Positions 41,847 to 51,391 of a DNA stretch of 54,972 nt are shown here, one piece after another. Below the pieces are notes generated by a model. That model was not told the DNA's origin and made no database searches. It was given only the letters and a program-made list of their open reading frames with translations. A program made the position numbers and the translations under genes. This DNA comes from Methylococcaceae bacterium UBA975 (GTDB taxonomy: Bacteria > Pseudomonadota > Gammaproteobacteria > Methylococcales > Cycloclasticaceae): contig DBBV01000010.1 in NCBI GenBank assembly GCA_002292375.1, forward strand, positions 4,449-59,420, read 5' to 3'. Position 1 is the first letter of the stretch. Every line of letters begins with the position of its first letter.

Positions 41847-44522
41847 ATGAGTAACAAATCCCCATCAGTTTATAGTGCCGATGACGTTGATCCACAAGAA
41901 ACCCAGGAATGGCTTGATGCCCTCGAATCAGTGATTCAGCACGAAGGTGGGGAACGGGCGCATTATTTGCTCGAAACATTGATTGAAAAAGCGCGGATGG
42001 CAGGCGCGGAAATTCCGTTTAGTGCAGAAACCGCCTACATCAACACCATCTCGATTCCGCAACAGGCGCAATATATAGGTGATACATCCTTGGAACATAA
42101 GATCCGATCTTATGTGCGTTGGAATGCAATGGTGATGGTACTTAGAGCAAATAAAAATACCAACGTGGGTGGGCATATTGCTAGCTTTGCTTCTTCCGCC
42201 ACCTTATATGACGTGGGTTATAACCATTTTTGGCACGCAGCGAGTGAAACGCACGGTGGCGATTTAGTGTACGTACAAGGCCATGTGGCTACCGGCATTT
42301 ATGCACGTGCTTTTATGTTGGGACGCTTATCAGAGCAACAGATGGATAGTTTCCGCCAAGAAGTAGACGGAGGCGGCTTGTCGTCTTATCCGCACCCTTG
42401 GCTAATGCCTGACTTTTGGCAATTTCCAACCGTGTCGATGGGACTTGGGCCAATCATGGCTATCTACCAAGCACGCTTTATGCGTTATGTAGAGGACCGT
42501 GGTTTTGCCTCTACCGAGAATAGAAAAGTCTGGGCATTTTTAGGTGATGGTGAAACTGATGAGCCTGAGTCTTTAGGTGCAATCGGCATGGCTGGCCGCG
42601 AAAAACTCGGCAATTTAGTCTTTGTCGTTAATTGTAATTTGCAGCGACTTGATGGGCCTGTTCGGGGTAACGGCAAAATTATTCAAGAACTTGAGTCCGA
42701 ATTCAGAGGCGCAGGCTGGAACGTTATAAAAGTTATTTGGGGGCGTCACTGGGACGTACTGTTGGCGAGAGATACCGAAGGGCACCTACGTAGGCGCATG
42801 ATGGCGTGTGTCGACGGTGATTATCAAACCATGAAAGCGAAAGACGGTGCCTACGTTCGCAAGCACTTTTTCAACACCCCCGAACTAAAAGCGATGGTTG
42901 CAGACTGGTCTGATAAAGACATCTGGGATTTAAACCGAGGTGGGCATGATCCGGCTAAAATTTTTGCTGCCTATACAGCAGCCAGTAATGAAACAGAAAA
43001 ACCGACCGTAATTTTAGCTAAAACGATTAAAGGTTACGGCATGGGTAGCTCAGGTGAAGCGCAAAACACGACCCATCAACAAAAAAAGATGAGTCATGAA
43101 TCGTTGCTACACTTCAGAGATAAGTTTGAGCTACCGATATCTAATGAGGATGTCGATAACTTGGCCTATTTACGATTTGAAGAAGGCTCGCCTGAACAGG
43201 AGTATATGAAAAAGAAACGCGACGACCTAGGTGGCTATCTGCCCGCTCGTCGTGAAAAATCAGACGCGCTGAAAATTCCTGAGTTATCAGTGTTTGAACC
43301 GATGATGAAAGGAACATCTGAAGGGCGTGAAATATCAACCACGATGGCGTTTGTTCGGTTGTTAAATATCCTGTTAAAAGATAAAGAGATCGGTAAACGT
43401 ATTGTGCCCATTGTTCCCGACGAATCGCGAACCTTTGGTATGGAGGGCTTATTTCGTCAGCTTGGTATTTGGTCTCAAGTGGGGCAGCTTTATACGCCGC
43501 AGGATTCAGAACAACTGATGTTTTATAAAGAAGATAAAAATGGCCAGGTGCTCCAGGAAGGCATTAATGAAGCCGGTGGCTTGTGTGACTGGATCGCGGC
43601 GGGTACCTCCTATTCGACGCATAACGTGCCGATGATTCCGTTCTATATTTTCTATTCGATGTTTGGTTTTCAGCGCGTCGGTGACTTAATTTGGGCCGCT
43701 GCCGATCAACGGGCGCGTGGGTTTTTGCTTGGTGGTACTGCGGGACGAACAACGCTCAATGGCGAGGGGCTTCAACACGAAGATGGGCACAGTTTACTGT
43801 GGGCTTCCTCGGTACCGAATTGTATTTCTTATGACCCGACTTTCAACTATGAACTCGCGGTCATCATGCACGACGGCCTTGTACGCATGTTTGAACAGCA
43901 AGAAGACGTGTTTTATTACCTAACCGTTATGAATGAAAATTACGCCCACCCAGCCATGCCCGACGGCGTAGAGGAAGGTATTATTAAAGGCATGTATTTA
44001 TTTAAGCAAGCTGAAGATGCTGCTAAACCGCGCGTTCAATTACTCGGTGCAGGCACCATATTTAATGAAGTGATCGCGGCAGCAGACTTGCTTAAAGAAG
44101 ACTGGGGCGTCGAGTCTGACCTATGGAGCTGTACCAGCTTTACCGAGCTAGCGCGAGAAGGTCAGGCTTGTGAGCGTGAAAACCGCTTGCACCCAACCAA
44201 GAAAAAACAAGTGCCTTACGTATCTCAGTGCTTAAATGAGCGAAACGGACCAGTCATTGCCTCGACCGACTACGTGCGTTTATTGGCAGATTCCATTCGA
44301 CCCTTTATCCGTAAGCACTACAGCGTGTTGGGAACGGATGGTTTTGGCCGTTCTGATACACGTGAAAACCTGCGTCGTTTCTTTGAGGTGGATCGCTATT
44401 ACGTCACTATTACGGCGTTAAATGCACTAGCCGATACAGGAGAGATCGAGGCGTCTATAGTGCAACAAGCGATAGAGAAATATGGCATCGATGTGTCCAG
44501 AGAAGCCCCTTGGCTTGTGTAA
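41847..44522 (+). CDS. aceE: Pyruvate dehydrogenase E1 component (homodimeric)
   Basis: 891 residues (E. coli 887). ATG chosen with GGAG eight bases upstream. The thiamine-diphosphate motif GDGETDEPE (233-241) runs to NCN (262-264), the standard GDG...NCN spacing. The N-terminus NTISIPQQAQYIGD and the GGHIASFASSATLYDVGYNHFW region with active-site histidines are as in the alpha2 E1p family. It decarboxylates pyruvate and reductively acetylates the E2 lipoyl groups. First gene of aceE-aceF-lpdA; the aceF ATG is 29 bp after its stop. Confidence 0.98.
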   Translation: MSNKSPSVYSADDVDPQETQEWLDALESVIQHEGGERAHYLLETLIEKARMAGAEIPFSAETAYINTISIPQQAQYIGDTSLEHKIRSYVRWNAMVMVLRANKNTNVGGHIASFASSATLYDVGYNHFWHAASETHGGDLVYVQGHVATGIYARAFMLGRLSEQQMDSFRQEVDGGGLSSYPHPWLMPDFWQFPTVSMGLGPIMAIYQARFMRYVEDRGFASTENRKVWAFLGDGETDEPESLGAIGMAGREKLGNLVFVVNCNLQRLDGPVRGNGKIIQELESEFRGAGWNVIKVIWGRHWDVLLARDTEGHLRRRMMACVDGDYQTMKAKDGAYVRKHFFNTPELKAMVADWSDKDIWDLNRGGHDPAKIFAAYTAASNETEKPTVILAKTIKGYGMGSSGEAQNTTHQQKKMSHESLLHFRDKFELPISNEDVDNLAYLRFEEGSPEQEYMKKKRDDLGGYLPARREKSDALKIPELSVFEPMMKGTSEGREISTTMAFVRLLNILLKDKEIGKRIVPIVPDESRTFGMEGLFRQLGIWSQVGQLYTPQDSEQLMFYKEDKNGQVLQEGINEAGGLCDWIAAGTSYSTHNVPMIPFYIFYSMFGFQRVGDLIWAAADQRARGFLLGGTAGRTTLNGEGLQHEDGHSLLWASSVPNCISYDPTFNYELAVIMHDGLVRMFEQQEDVFYYLTVMNENYAHPAMPDGVEEGIIKGMYLFKQAEDAAKPRVQLLGAGTIFNEVIAAADLLKEDWGVESDLWSCTSFTELAREGQACERENRLHPTKKKQVPYVSQCLNERNGPVIASTDYVRLLADSIRPFIRKHYSVLGTDGFGRSDTRENLRRFFEVDRYYVTITALNALADTGEIEASIVQQAIEKYGIDVSREAPWLV

Positions 44523-44551
44523 TCAAGCTGTGAAGAGGATAGGAGAAGTTA

Positions 44552-46150
44552 ATGAGTAGTTTGATAGACGTTGCGGTCCCCGATATTGGTGACTTTGAAT
44601 CGGTAGAAGTGATTGAAATTGCAGTGGCTGTTGGCGACACAGTTGAATTAGAGCAAACCCTTTTAACCCTAGAAAGTGATAAGGCCAGTATGGATATCCC
44701 ATCATCAGCCGCAGGGGTGGTGGACGAGATCTTGGTTAAGGTGGGTGATTCAATCGCTGAAGGTACAGTTGTTGTTCGTTTAAAGCAAAATGACGATGTG
44801 TCAGATAGTGAAAAATCCACGCAAGATAATGCACCAGAGCCACCAACTAAAAACGAAAAAACCCCCGCTGAAACATCGCTGCAAGAGATTGATATCCAGG
44901 TTCCCGATATCGGTGATTTTGACGCCGTTGAAGTCATCGAACTGAATGTTGCTGTAGGCGATGTAGTCGAAAAAGAACAAACCTTGCTGACATTGGAAAG
45001 TGATAAAGCCAGTATGGAAATACCATCGACCGCAGCCGGTACCGTTAAGGCTATTCATGTTGCGGTAGGTGATAAAGTAGCCGAAGGCGCCTTGATTATT
45101 GTTTTATCCGCACAAGTGGCTAGCCCAGAAACGGCTAAACCGGTCAAACAGGACACTAAAACAATAGCGCCTGCGATAGCCGAAGAGAGGCCAAAAGCAG
45201 TGGCCTCCAACAAGACGCAAGCCGTCACTGTATCTAAGCCGGCGGGGCATATCCATGCCAGCCCAGCGGTACGCAAGTTTGCCAGAGAATTGGGTGTCGA
45301 CTTGTCGACTGTGACAAAGGCCTCAGGGCCTAAAGGTCGCTTGTTAAAAGACGATGTCAAAAACCACGTTAAACAGATACTCAGTAGCGGGGCTGCTGGT
45401 GGATCGGTTGGTAGCGGAATCCCACCGATTCCGACGATCGACTTTTCAAAATTTGGTGCGATCGAAGAGAAACCGTTAAGTAAAATCAAGCGTTTAACGG
45501 GCACCAATTTAACCCGGGCTTGGCTGAATGTGCCGATGGTAACGCACCATGAGTTGGCAGATATCACTGAAATGGAAGCATTCCGTCAATCACTGAAAGC
45601 AGAGGCTGAAAAACGTGGGGTTAAAGTCACTTTCTTGGCTTTTATCATGAAGGCATTAGCGGCTGCCTTAAAAGAGTTTCCGCAATTTAATGCGTCTTTA
45701 TCCCCTGATGGGCAATCGCTTATTTATAAAAAATATTACAACTTGGGGATTGCGGTGGCGACACCGAATGGCCTGGTGGTACCGGTATTTAAAGATGTTG
45801 ATAAAACCAATATTTTTGATCTGGCGGCTGAAATGAGCGTGGTCAGTAAAAAAGCGCGGGACGGTAAATTAATGCCAAAAGATATGCAGGGTGCTTGTAT
45901 GACCATCTCTAGCCTTGGCGGTATTGGCGGCACGGCCTTTACGCCCATAGTAAACGCCCCCGAGGTTGCTATTTTGGGGGTCACTCGCGGCGATATGCAG
46001 CCGGTTTGGAACGGTAAGGAGTTTATCCCCCGTCTAATGCTGCCGCTTGATTTAACGTATGACCACCGTGTGATAGATGGCGCAGATGCTGCGGCTTTTA
46101 TGGTGGCGATGGCGGGTTATTTAAACGATATTCGCCGCGTGTTGTTGTAG
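44552..46150 (+). CDS. aceF: Dihydrolipoyllysine acetyltransferase (PDH E2), two lipoyl domains
   Basis: 532 residues; GGAGAAG before the ATG. Two lipoyl domains, each with ESDKASM: lipoylated Lys44 (LESDKASMDIPS) and Lys152 (LESDKASMEIPS). A linker of about 45 residues leads to the peripheral-subunit-binding domain (HASPAVRKFARELGVD, 235-250). The catalytic acyltransferase domain ends with YDHRVIDGADAAAF (His505, Asp509). It forms the complex core and transfers the acetyl group to CoA. E. coli E2 has three lipoyl domains; here the operon total is also three because lpdA carries one. Confidence 0.97.
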   Translation: MSSLIDVAVPDIGDFESVEVIEIAVAVGDTVELEQTLLTLESDKASMDIPSSAAGVVDEILVKVGDSIAEGTVVVRLKQNDDVSDSEKSTQDNAPEPPTKNEKTPAETSLQEIDIQVPDIGDFDAVEVIELNVAVGDVVEKEQTLLTLESDKASMEIPSTAAGTVKAIHVAVGDKVAEGALIIVLSAQVASPETAKPVKQDTKTIAPAIAEERPKAVASNKTQAVTVSKPAGHIHASPAVRKFARELGVDLSTVTKASGPKGRLLKDDVKNHVKQILSSGAAGGSVGSGIPPIPTIDFSKFGAIEEKPLSKIKRLTGTNLTRAWLNVPMVTHHELADITEMEAFRQSLKAEAEKRGVKVTFLAFIMKALAAALKEFPQFNASLSPDGQSLIYKKYYNLGIAVATPNGLVVPVFKDVDKTNIFDLAAEMSVVSKKARDGKLMPKDMQGACMTISSLGGIGGTAFTPIVNAPEVAILGVTRGDMQPVWNGKEFIPRLMLPLDLTYDHRVIDGADAAAFMVAMAGYLNDIRRVLL

Positions 46151-46159
46151 GAGCGGATG

Positions 46160-47890
46160 ATGGCAAAAACAGAAGATATTAAAGTCCCCGATATTGGTGA
46201 TTCAACGAGCGTTGAAGTGATTGAAGTATCGGTCGCGGTAGGCGATCAAATTCAAATTGACGACAGTATTGTCACGCTAGAAAGCGATAAGGCGTCGATG
46301 GACATTCCCAGCCCTGTCGCAGGTGTTGTTAAGGAAATAGTGGTTTCACTGGGCGATAAAGTGTCTGAAGGGGATGTACTGATTAAATTGGAACTGAACG
46401 ATGCAGCTAATGAGCCAATAGCTAAAGAACAAACGTCGATTGAACCTGTAGCTGCAAAGAGCAAGCAAGACGGTCAGGCCGACCTTCTTCACGCTGAGGT
46501 GTTGGTCATTGGCGCGGGTCCTGGGGGTTATACAGCGGCTTTTCGTGCCGCCGATTTGGGTAAAAAAGTGATATTAATTGAACGCTACCCATCCTTAGGT
46601 GGCGTGTGTCTCAATGTGGGTTGTATTCCGTCTAAGGCACTGTTGCACCAAGCGCAAGTGATTCATGAAGCGGCTGATATGTCGGCGCACGGGGTGACAT
46701 TTGCCGAGCCAACGATTGATATTGATGCTATCCGTTCGAATAAGGAAACGATTATTCAGCGCTTAACCGGTGGTTTAGCCGGTTTAGCAAAACAACGTAA
46801 GGTAACGGTTATTAGCGGTTACGCCCAGTTTGCGTCGAGTCACACAGTGGTGGTGGAAGAGGCTGGGTCGAGTCAAACCATCTCGTTTGATAACGCGATT
46901 ATCGCAGCGGGTTCGCAGCCGGTAAAAATCCCCGGTTTTCCATATGAAGATGAGCGACTGATGGACTCCACCGGCGCATTGGCATTAACGGATATTCCCA
47001 GCAATATGCTGGTCATAGGTGGCGGTATTATTGGTCTTGAAATGGCCACGGTGTATCATGCTTTAGGGTCAAAAATTAGCGTCATTGAGCTCATGGACCA
47101 GTTGGTAGCCGGCTGTGATAAAGACCTCGTTAAGCCCTTACATAAACGCCTATCTAAGCAGTTGGAACATATTTACTTAAAGGCGAAAGTCACCGCGATT
47201 GAATCAACCAAGAAGGGTTTAAAAGTAAGCTTTGATGGTGAGGGTGTGCCTAAAGCTGCTGTGTATGACCGTGTTTTATTATCGGTAGGTCGTCGTCCGA
47301 ATGGTGCATTGATCGGTGCAGATAAAGCCGGTGTTAACGTCGATGAACGTGGTTTTATTGCGGTGGATAAACAAATGCGTAGCAATGTGCCGCATATTTT
47401 TGCCATTGGCGATATTGTAGGCAATCCGATGTTGGCGCATAAAGCGGTGCACGAAGCCAAAGTGGCGGCCGAAGTAATTGCCGGCGAAAAAGTCGCCTTT
47501 GACCCAATGACGATTCCATCGGTCGCCTATACCGACCCAGAAATCGCGTGGATGGGTTTAACCGAAACAGCAGCTAAAGCGGACGGTATTAAATACGAAA
47601 AATCAGTTTTTCCGTGGGCGGCCAGTGGCCGTGCGCTAAGTATTGGGCGCGATGAAGGCCTGACTAAAATTTTATGGCACCCCGAAACCAAGCGAATTTT
47701 AGGCGCAGGCATTGTCGGTACCAATGCCGGTGAGCTAATCGCCGAAGCGGTGCTGGCACTGGAGATGGGCGCAGATGTAGACGATATGGGTCTCACCATT
47801 CATCCGCACCCGACTTTGTCGGAAACCTTGTGTTTTGCGGCAGAAATGCAAGCGGGAAGCATTACCGATTTGTACATTAAAAAGAAATAG
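46160..47890 (+). CDS. lpdA: Dihydrolipoyl dehydrogenase (E3) with N-terminal lipoyl domain
   Basis: 576 residues, about 100 longer than a plain E3. ATG chosen with GGAG spaced 6; an ATG one codon earlier is also possible. Residues 1-80 are a lipoyl domain with Lys44 (ESDKASMDIPS). After a linker, the flavoenzyme domain has the FAD loop GAGPGG (118-123), redox disulfide Cys150-Cys155 (GGVCLNVGCIPSK), the NAD loop GGGIIGLE and the His-Glu pair in HPHPTLSE (His550, Glu555). It reoxidises dihydrolipoyl E2 with NAD+. The fused form is known from Neisseria and some other bacteria. Confidence 0.97.
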   Translation: MAKTEDIKVPDIGDSTSVEVIEVSVAVGDQIQIDDSIVTLESDKASMDIPSPVAGVVKEIVVSLGDKVSEGDVLIKLELNDAANEPIAKEQTSIEPVAAKSKQDGQADLLHAEVLVIGAGPGGYTAAFRAADLGKKVILIERYPSLGGVCLNVGCIPSKALLHQAQVIHEAADMSAHGVTFAEPTIDIDAIRSNKETIIQRLTGGLAGLAKQRKVTVISGYAQFASSHTVVVEEAGSSQTISFDNAIIAAGSQPVKIPGFPYEDERLMDSTGALALTDIPSNMLVIGGGIIGLEMATVYHALGSKISVIELMDQLVAGCDKDLVKPLHKRLSKQLEHIYLKAKVTAIESTKKGLKVSFDGEGVPKAAVYDRVLLSVGRRPNGALIGADKAGVNVDERGFIAVDKQMRSNVPHIFAIGDIVGNPMLAHKAVHEAKVAAEVIAGEKVAFDPMTIPSVAYTDPEIAWMGLTETAAKADGIKYEKSVFPWAASGRALSIGRDEGLTKILWHPETKRILGAGIVGTNAGELIAEAVLALEMGADVDDMGLTIHPHPTLSETLCFAAEMQAGSITDLYIKKK

Positions 47891-47895
47891 TTTGT

Positions 47896-48690
47896 GTGGG
47901 TGTTAGCGTGGTGACTGTTGATCTAAATTACACACGGCAGGGTGATCAAGGGCCGCCGTTGATTATATTGCATGGCTTATTTGGTAGCGCTAGAAATTGG
48001 CAGAACATCGCGAAGCAGCTAGCAGAACACTACACGGTGTACGCCTTGGATTTGCGCAATCATGGTGCTTCTCCGCACGATGAAGTGATGGACTACCCCT
48101 CAATGGCGGCAGACGTTATAGCGTTTATCGATCAACACAAGTTGCAAGATGTCATTCTTCTTGGGCACAGCTTGGGCGGTAAGGTGGCTGTGCAACTGGC
48201 GTTATCTGCAGCGAACAGACTCAGCAAATTGATTGTCGTAGATATTGCACCGGTTAGGTATACGCATAATTTTGACGAGGTATTGTCGGGCTTTTACCAC
48301 GTGCCATTGGATAGCATTCAATCGCGTAAAGAAGCGGATAAGTATTTAGCCGAAAAAATAAGTAGCCCGAGCCTACGCCAGTTTTTGTTGCAGAATTTGC
48401 TGAGTAACACCTCTGGTGGTTACCAGTGGCGAGTTAATTTGGCCAGTATTGACGCCAATATGCACACCATTATGGGATTTACTGATTTGTCAGCAAATCA
48501 AACGTTTGATAAACCCTGTTTATATATTAAAGGCGCTAAGTCGACCTATTTAGCGAGTCGATACCAGCCTTTAATTGCTGAACACTTTCCATCGGCAGAG
48601 CTAGTCAGCATTCCAAATGTAGGGCATTGGCCGCATATCGAATCCCCAGCCGAGTTTATGATGTGTCTGAATGAGTTTTTAAACGGGTAG
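47896..48690 (+). CDS. Alpha/beta-hydrolase, YbfF-type esterase
   Basis: 264 residues. LHGLFGSARNW (25-35), LDLRNHGASPH (51-61), nucleophile Ser92 in LGHSLGGK, and catalytic His244 in NVGHWPHIESP; this HGLFGS / DLRNHG pattern is typical of the YbfF esterase group. Acyl-ester substrate unknown. Three in-frame GTGs (47896, 47908, 47911) compete as start and none has a clear Shine-Dalgarno, so the N-terminus may be four or five residues shorter. Only 5 bp after lpdA, so probably cotranscribed with the PDH genes. Confidence 0.88.
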   Translation: MGVSVVTVDLNYTRQGDQGPPLIILHGLFGSARNWQNIAKQLAEHYTVYALDLRNHGASPHDEVMDYPSMAADVIAFIDQHKLQDVILLGHSLGGKVAVQLALSAANRLSKLIVVDIAPVRYTHNFDEVLSGFYHVPLDSIQSRKEADKYLAEKISSPSLRQFLLQNLLSNTSGGYQWRVNLASIDANMHTIMGFTDLSANQTFDKPCLYIKGAKSTYLASRYQPLIAEHFPSAELVSIPNVGHWPHIESPAEFMMCLNEFLNG

Positions 48691-48732
48691 AAAAATAATA
48701 AAGTTTTTAAGTGATTAGCCGATACGCTAGGT

Positions 48733-49890
48733 ATGAATAGACTAATCTCCTCAATTTTTTCTATCGCCTGTCTTGTAGGCTATGTGGGCTTGGCCCAAGC
48801 TCAGCAATATCAAGCGTCAGTCACCAACTCGCAATGGCAATTTAAGGGTAACAGAGTCGCCTGTACCTTGAGTCATACCGTACCGAAATACGGTGTTGGC
48901 GTATTTGAACAAAAATCGGGTGAACGGGTTAATTTTACGCTTAAGGCCGAATCTTATGTGCCGCCGATTCAAGTGGCTATGCTAACAACGGTGCCACCAG
49001 TTTGGATGCACGATGCATCGCCAGTAAAGCTGGCTTCTATTAAGCCCGCTGCACATAAATTAGTCGTTAATAGTGATTTATCTGAACGGATGTTACAGGC
49101 GTTATCTAACGGCCGTTTTCCGCAGTTTAGCTACTCATCAAAATACGGCGCTAATAAGGTGAGCGTGGCCATATCGTCAGTTAATTTTCTGGAGGCACTG
49201 GGTCAATTTGAATCATGCCGGCAAGCTTTATTACCGTTTAGTCGAAATGACGTGCATCATCAATTATCGTTGTTTAATAATTTGAGTAGCGAAATCTCAC
49301 ATCAAAATAGGCGTTTATTGACGAAGGCAGTTACCTATGTGAAAGAAGCGGGTGAGACGGAGCGAATCGACTTAATAGATGGTACCGATGATTTTTCGGT
49401 GAAAGATGGGCGACGGATGCATGATAGGCGTGTGAATAAAGTGCGTAATTTTTTGATTGAACAGGGGATGCCTGAAGATCAAGTGGTGGCCTTATCAGAC
49501 CCCGAAGCTCTGGATGTACCTGAGGGTAGTGTGCGCTTAAAAGTGGCAGGGCCGGAGCCATTCCGCCACATTTACTTTAAGTCGGGTTCGTTGTATTTAA
49601 ATGAACGCGATCAGGCCAAGCTCAATTATATGTTGGACTTTATTCGCTTGCAAAAACCAGATGCCAAACTTGTATTAGAAGGGCATTCCGACAGTGAAGG
49701 CCCACGTCAGGCGAATCTACTCATGTCTAAAAAGCGTGTGCAAGTTATTAAAGAATACCTTGTGTCGAAAGGCATTAAGACAGAACGGATTATCAGCAAA
49801 GCCTATGGTGAAAGCAAACCAGCTACGACCAATAGGTACCCCGGTGGTCGACAGTTAAACAGGCGGGTCGATATTTCAATCGCTGGTTAG
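48733..49890 (+). CDS. OmpA-family protein with MotY-like N-terminal domain
   Basis: 385 residues. Signal peptide ending AQA (21-23). The mature N-terminus QQYQASVTNSQWQFKGNRVA and CTLSHTVPKYGVGVFEQKSG matches the MotY N-terminal domain that binds the flagellar basal body. The C-terminal OmpA-like peptidoglycan-binding domain (about 275-385) contains IYFKSGSLYLNERD, LEGHSDSEGPRQANLLMSKK and NRRVDI. In MotY such proteins form the T-ring of Na+-driven motors. No flagellar genes are nearby, so a non-motor envelope role is possible. It lies 42 bp after the esterase gene. Confidence 0.78.
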   Translation: MNRLISSIFSIACLVGYVGLAQAQQYQASVTNSQWQFKGNRVACTLSHTVPKYGVGVFEQKSGERVNFTLKAESYVPPIQVAMLTTVPPVWMHDASPVKLASIKPAAHKLVVNSDLSERMLQALSNGRFPQFSYSSKYGANKVSVAISSVNFLEALGQFESCRQALLPFSRNDVHHQLSLFNNLSSEISHQNRRLLTKAVTYVKEAGETERIDLIDGTDDFSVKDGRRMHDRRVNKVRNFLIEQGMPEDQVVALSDPEALDVPEGSVRLKVAGPEPFRHIYFKSGSLYLNERDQAKLNYMLDFIRLQKPDAKLVLEGHSDSEGPRQANLLMSKKRVQVIKEYLVSKGIKTERIISKAYGESKPATTNRYPGGRQLNRRVDISIAG

Positions 49891-49976
49891 AGTTAATCAA
49901 CGTTTTTTTTGCTTGAGATGGCTGTTAATCTGTACTAAAGCTCTTGCTGGTAAAGCCAAGCAGCCCTTCAATCAGG

Positions 49977-49982
49977 TATAAT
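49977..49982 (+). promoter_or_regulatory. Perfect -10 element upstream of argG
   Basis: TATAAT preceded by GG, 37 bp before the argG ATG. No good -35 hexamer at 16-18 bp and no clear ArgR box were recognised, so an activator or other aid may be needed. Confidence 0.4.
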
Positions 49983-50019
49983 TTGCGTATTGTCATTTAT
50001 TAAACGCGAGTTAGCCACC

Positions 50020-51237
50020 ATGTCAAAACCAGCAGTTAAAAAAGTTGTTCTCGCCTATTCAGGCGGATTAGATACCTCAGTCATCTTAAAGTGGTTGGAA
50101 GATGTCTATGACTGTGAAGTTGTTACCTTTACCGCGGACCTAGGTCAGGGCGAAGAGGTTGAACCCGCGCGTGCAAAAGCCGAGTCATATGGCATCAAAG
50201 AAATTTATATCGATGATCTGAAAGAAGAGTTTGTTCGAGATTTCGTGTTCCCTATGTTCCGAGCCAATACGCTTTATGAAGGCGAATACTTGCTCGGTAC
50301 ATCCATTGCCCGTCCACTTATTTCAAAACGCCTGATTGAAATTGCGAACGAAACCGGTGCCGATGCCATCTCGCATGGGGCAACCGGTAAAGGTAATGAC
50401 CAAGTGCGTTTTGAATTAGGTGCCTATGCGCTAAAGCCGGATGTGAAAATAATCGCGCCGTGGCGAGAGTGGAATTTAACCTCGCGTGACACGCTAATGG
50501 CCTACGCCGAAAAAGCGGGCATTGCGGTTGAAATGAAACGCGGTAAAAAATCACCGTATTCGATGGACGCTAATTTATTGCATATTTCCTATGAAGGTGA
50601 CTTGCTAGAAGACCCATGGAATGAGCCAGAAGAAAGCATGTGGCGTTGGTCTGTGTCACCTGAGAATGCACCCAATACGCCAACGTATATTGAGCTTGAG
50701 TATAAAGCCGGCGATATAGTAGCGATTAATGGCCAAGCGCTGTCGCCTGCAACGGTGTTAGCTGAGCTAAATAAAATTGGTGGTGCCAATGGTATTGGTC
50801 GCGCCGATATCGTAGAGAATCGCTATGTCGGCATGAAAGCACGAGGTTGTTACGAAACACCGGGCGGTACGATCATGCTAAAAGCGCATCGCGCTATTGA
50901 GTCAATTACCCTAGACCGTGAAGTGGCACATTTAAAAGACGAGTTAATGCCGCGTTACGCGAGCCTAATTTATAACGGCTATTGGTGGAGTCCTGAGCGT
51001 GAAATGCTGCAAACAATGATTAACGCGTCCCAAGTTAACGTGAATGGGCGTATTCGCCTTAAACTTTACAAAGGAAATGTCATCGTTGTGGGTCGTGAGT
51101 CATTAACAGACAGTTTGTTTGATGAGAATATCGCAACCTTTGAAGACGATGGCGGCGCATATAACCAACAAGACGCCGAAGGCTTTATTAAACTCAACGC
51201 CTTGCGTATGAGGATAGCAGCAAGAAAGCGCTCGTAG
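50020..51237 (+). CDS. argG: Argininosuccinate synthase
   Basis: 405 residues from the ATG at 50020; the longer frame begins with TTG at 49990 and adds ten atypical residues. ATP P-loop of the PPi-synthetase fold: AYSGGLDTSVILKWL (12-26). Also TADLGQGEE, HGATGKGNDQVRFE and SYEGDLLEDPWNEPEESMW, as in type I ArgG. It joins citrulline and aspartate in arginine synthesis, together with argB in this window. Followed at once by a strong terminator; it forms its own unit. Confidence 0.98.
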   Translation: MSKPAVKKVVLAYSGGLDTSVILKWLEDVYDCEVVTFTADLGQGEEVEPARAKAESYGIKEIYIDDLKEEFVRDFVFPMFRANTLYEGEYLLGTSIARPLISKRLIEIANETGADAISHGATGKGNDQVRFELGAYALKPDVKIIAPWREWNLTSRDTLMAYAEKAGIAVEMKRGKKSPYSMDANLLHISYEGDLLEDPWNEPEESMWRWSVSPENAPNTPTYIELEYKAGDIVAINGQALSPATVLAELNKIGGANGIGRADIVENRYVGMKARGCYETPGGTIMLKAHRAIESITLDREVAHLKDELMPRYASLIYNGYWWSPEREMLQTMINASQVNVNGRIRLKLYKGNVIVVGRESLTDSLFDENIATFEDDGGAYNQQDAEGFIKLNALRMRIAARKRS

Positions 51238-51250
51238 CCAATTTGGATTA

Positions 51251-51276
51251 AAGCCCTCTTCGGAGGGTTTTTTTTT
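51251..51276 (+). terminator. Rho-independent terminator after argG
   Basis: Stem CCCTC (51254-51258) and GAGGG (51263-51267) closed by a TTCG tetraloop; a G-U and two A-U pairs extend it. A run of nine T follows (51268-51276). Confidence 0.9.
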
Positions 51277-51355
51277 GCCATTGAAAGTGCTGTAAGGCAT
51301 GAATGATGGGTATGCGACAATTTGCCACATTCCAAATAGTAGTTGCTTCTGTACA

Positions 51356-51379
51356 CTTCTGATCATAATCAATCAGAAG
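51356..51379 (+). promoter_or_regulatory. Leader hairpin covering the TonB-receptor ribosome-binding site
   Basis: CTTCTGAT (51356-51363) pairs perfectly with ATCAGAAG (51372-51379), loop 8 nt. The right arm contains most of AGAAGG (51375-51380), the only Shine-Dalgarno-like sequence before the ATG at 51392. In mRNA the site would be masked; in DNA the repeat could instead be a repressor operator. Confidence 0.45.
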
Positions 51380-51391
51380 GTAATCAGTAGT

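Noticed and set aside
51356..51379. Fur box upstream of the TonB receptor
   Set aside because: The repeat only partly resembles the GATAATGATAATCATTATC consensus; spacing of the half-sites is wrong.
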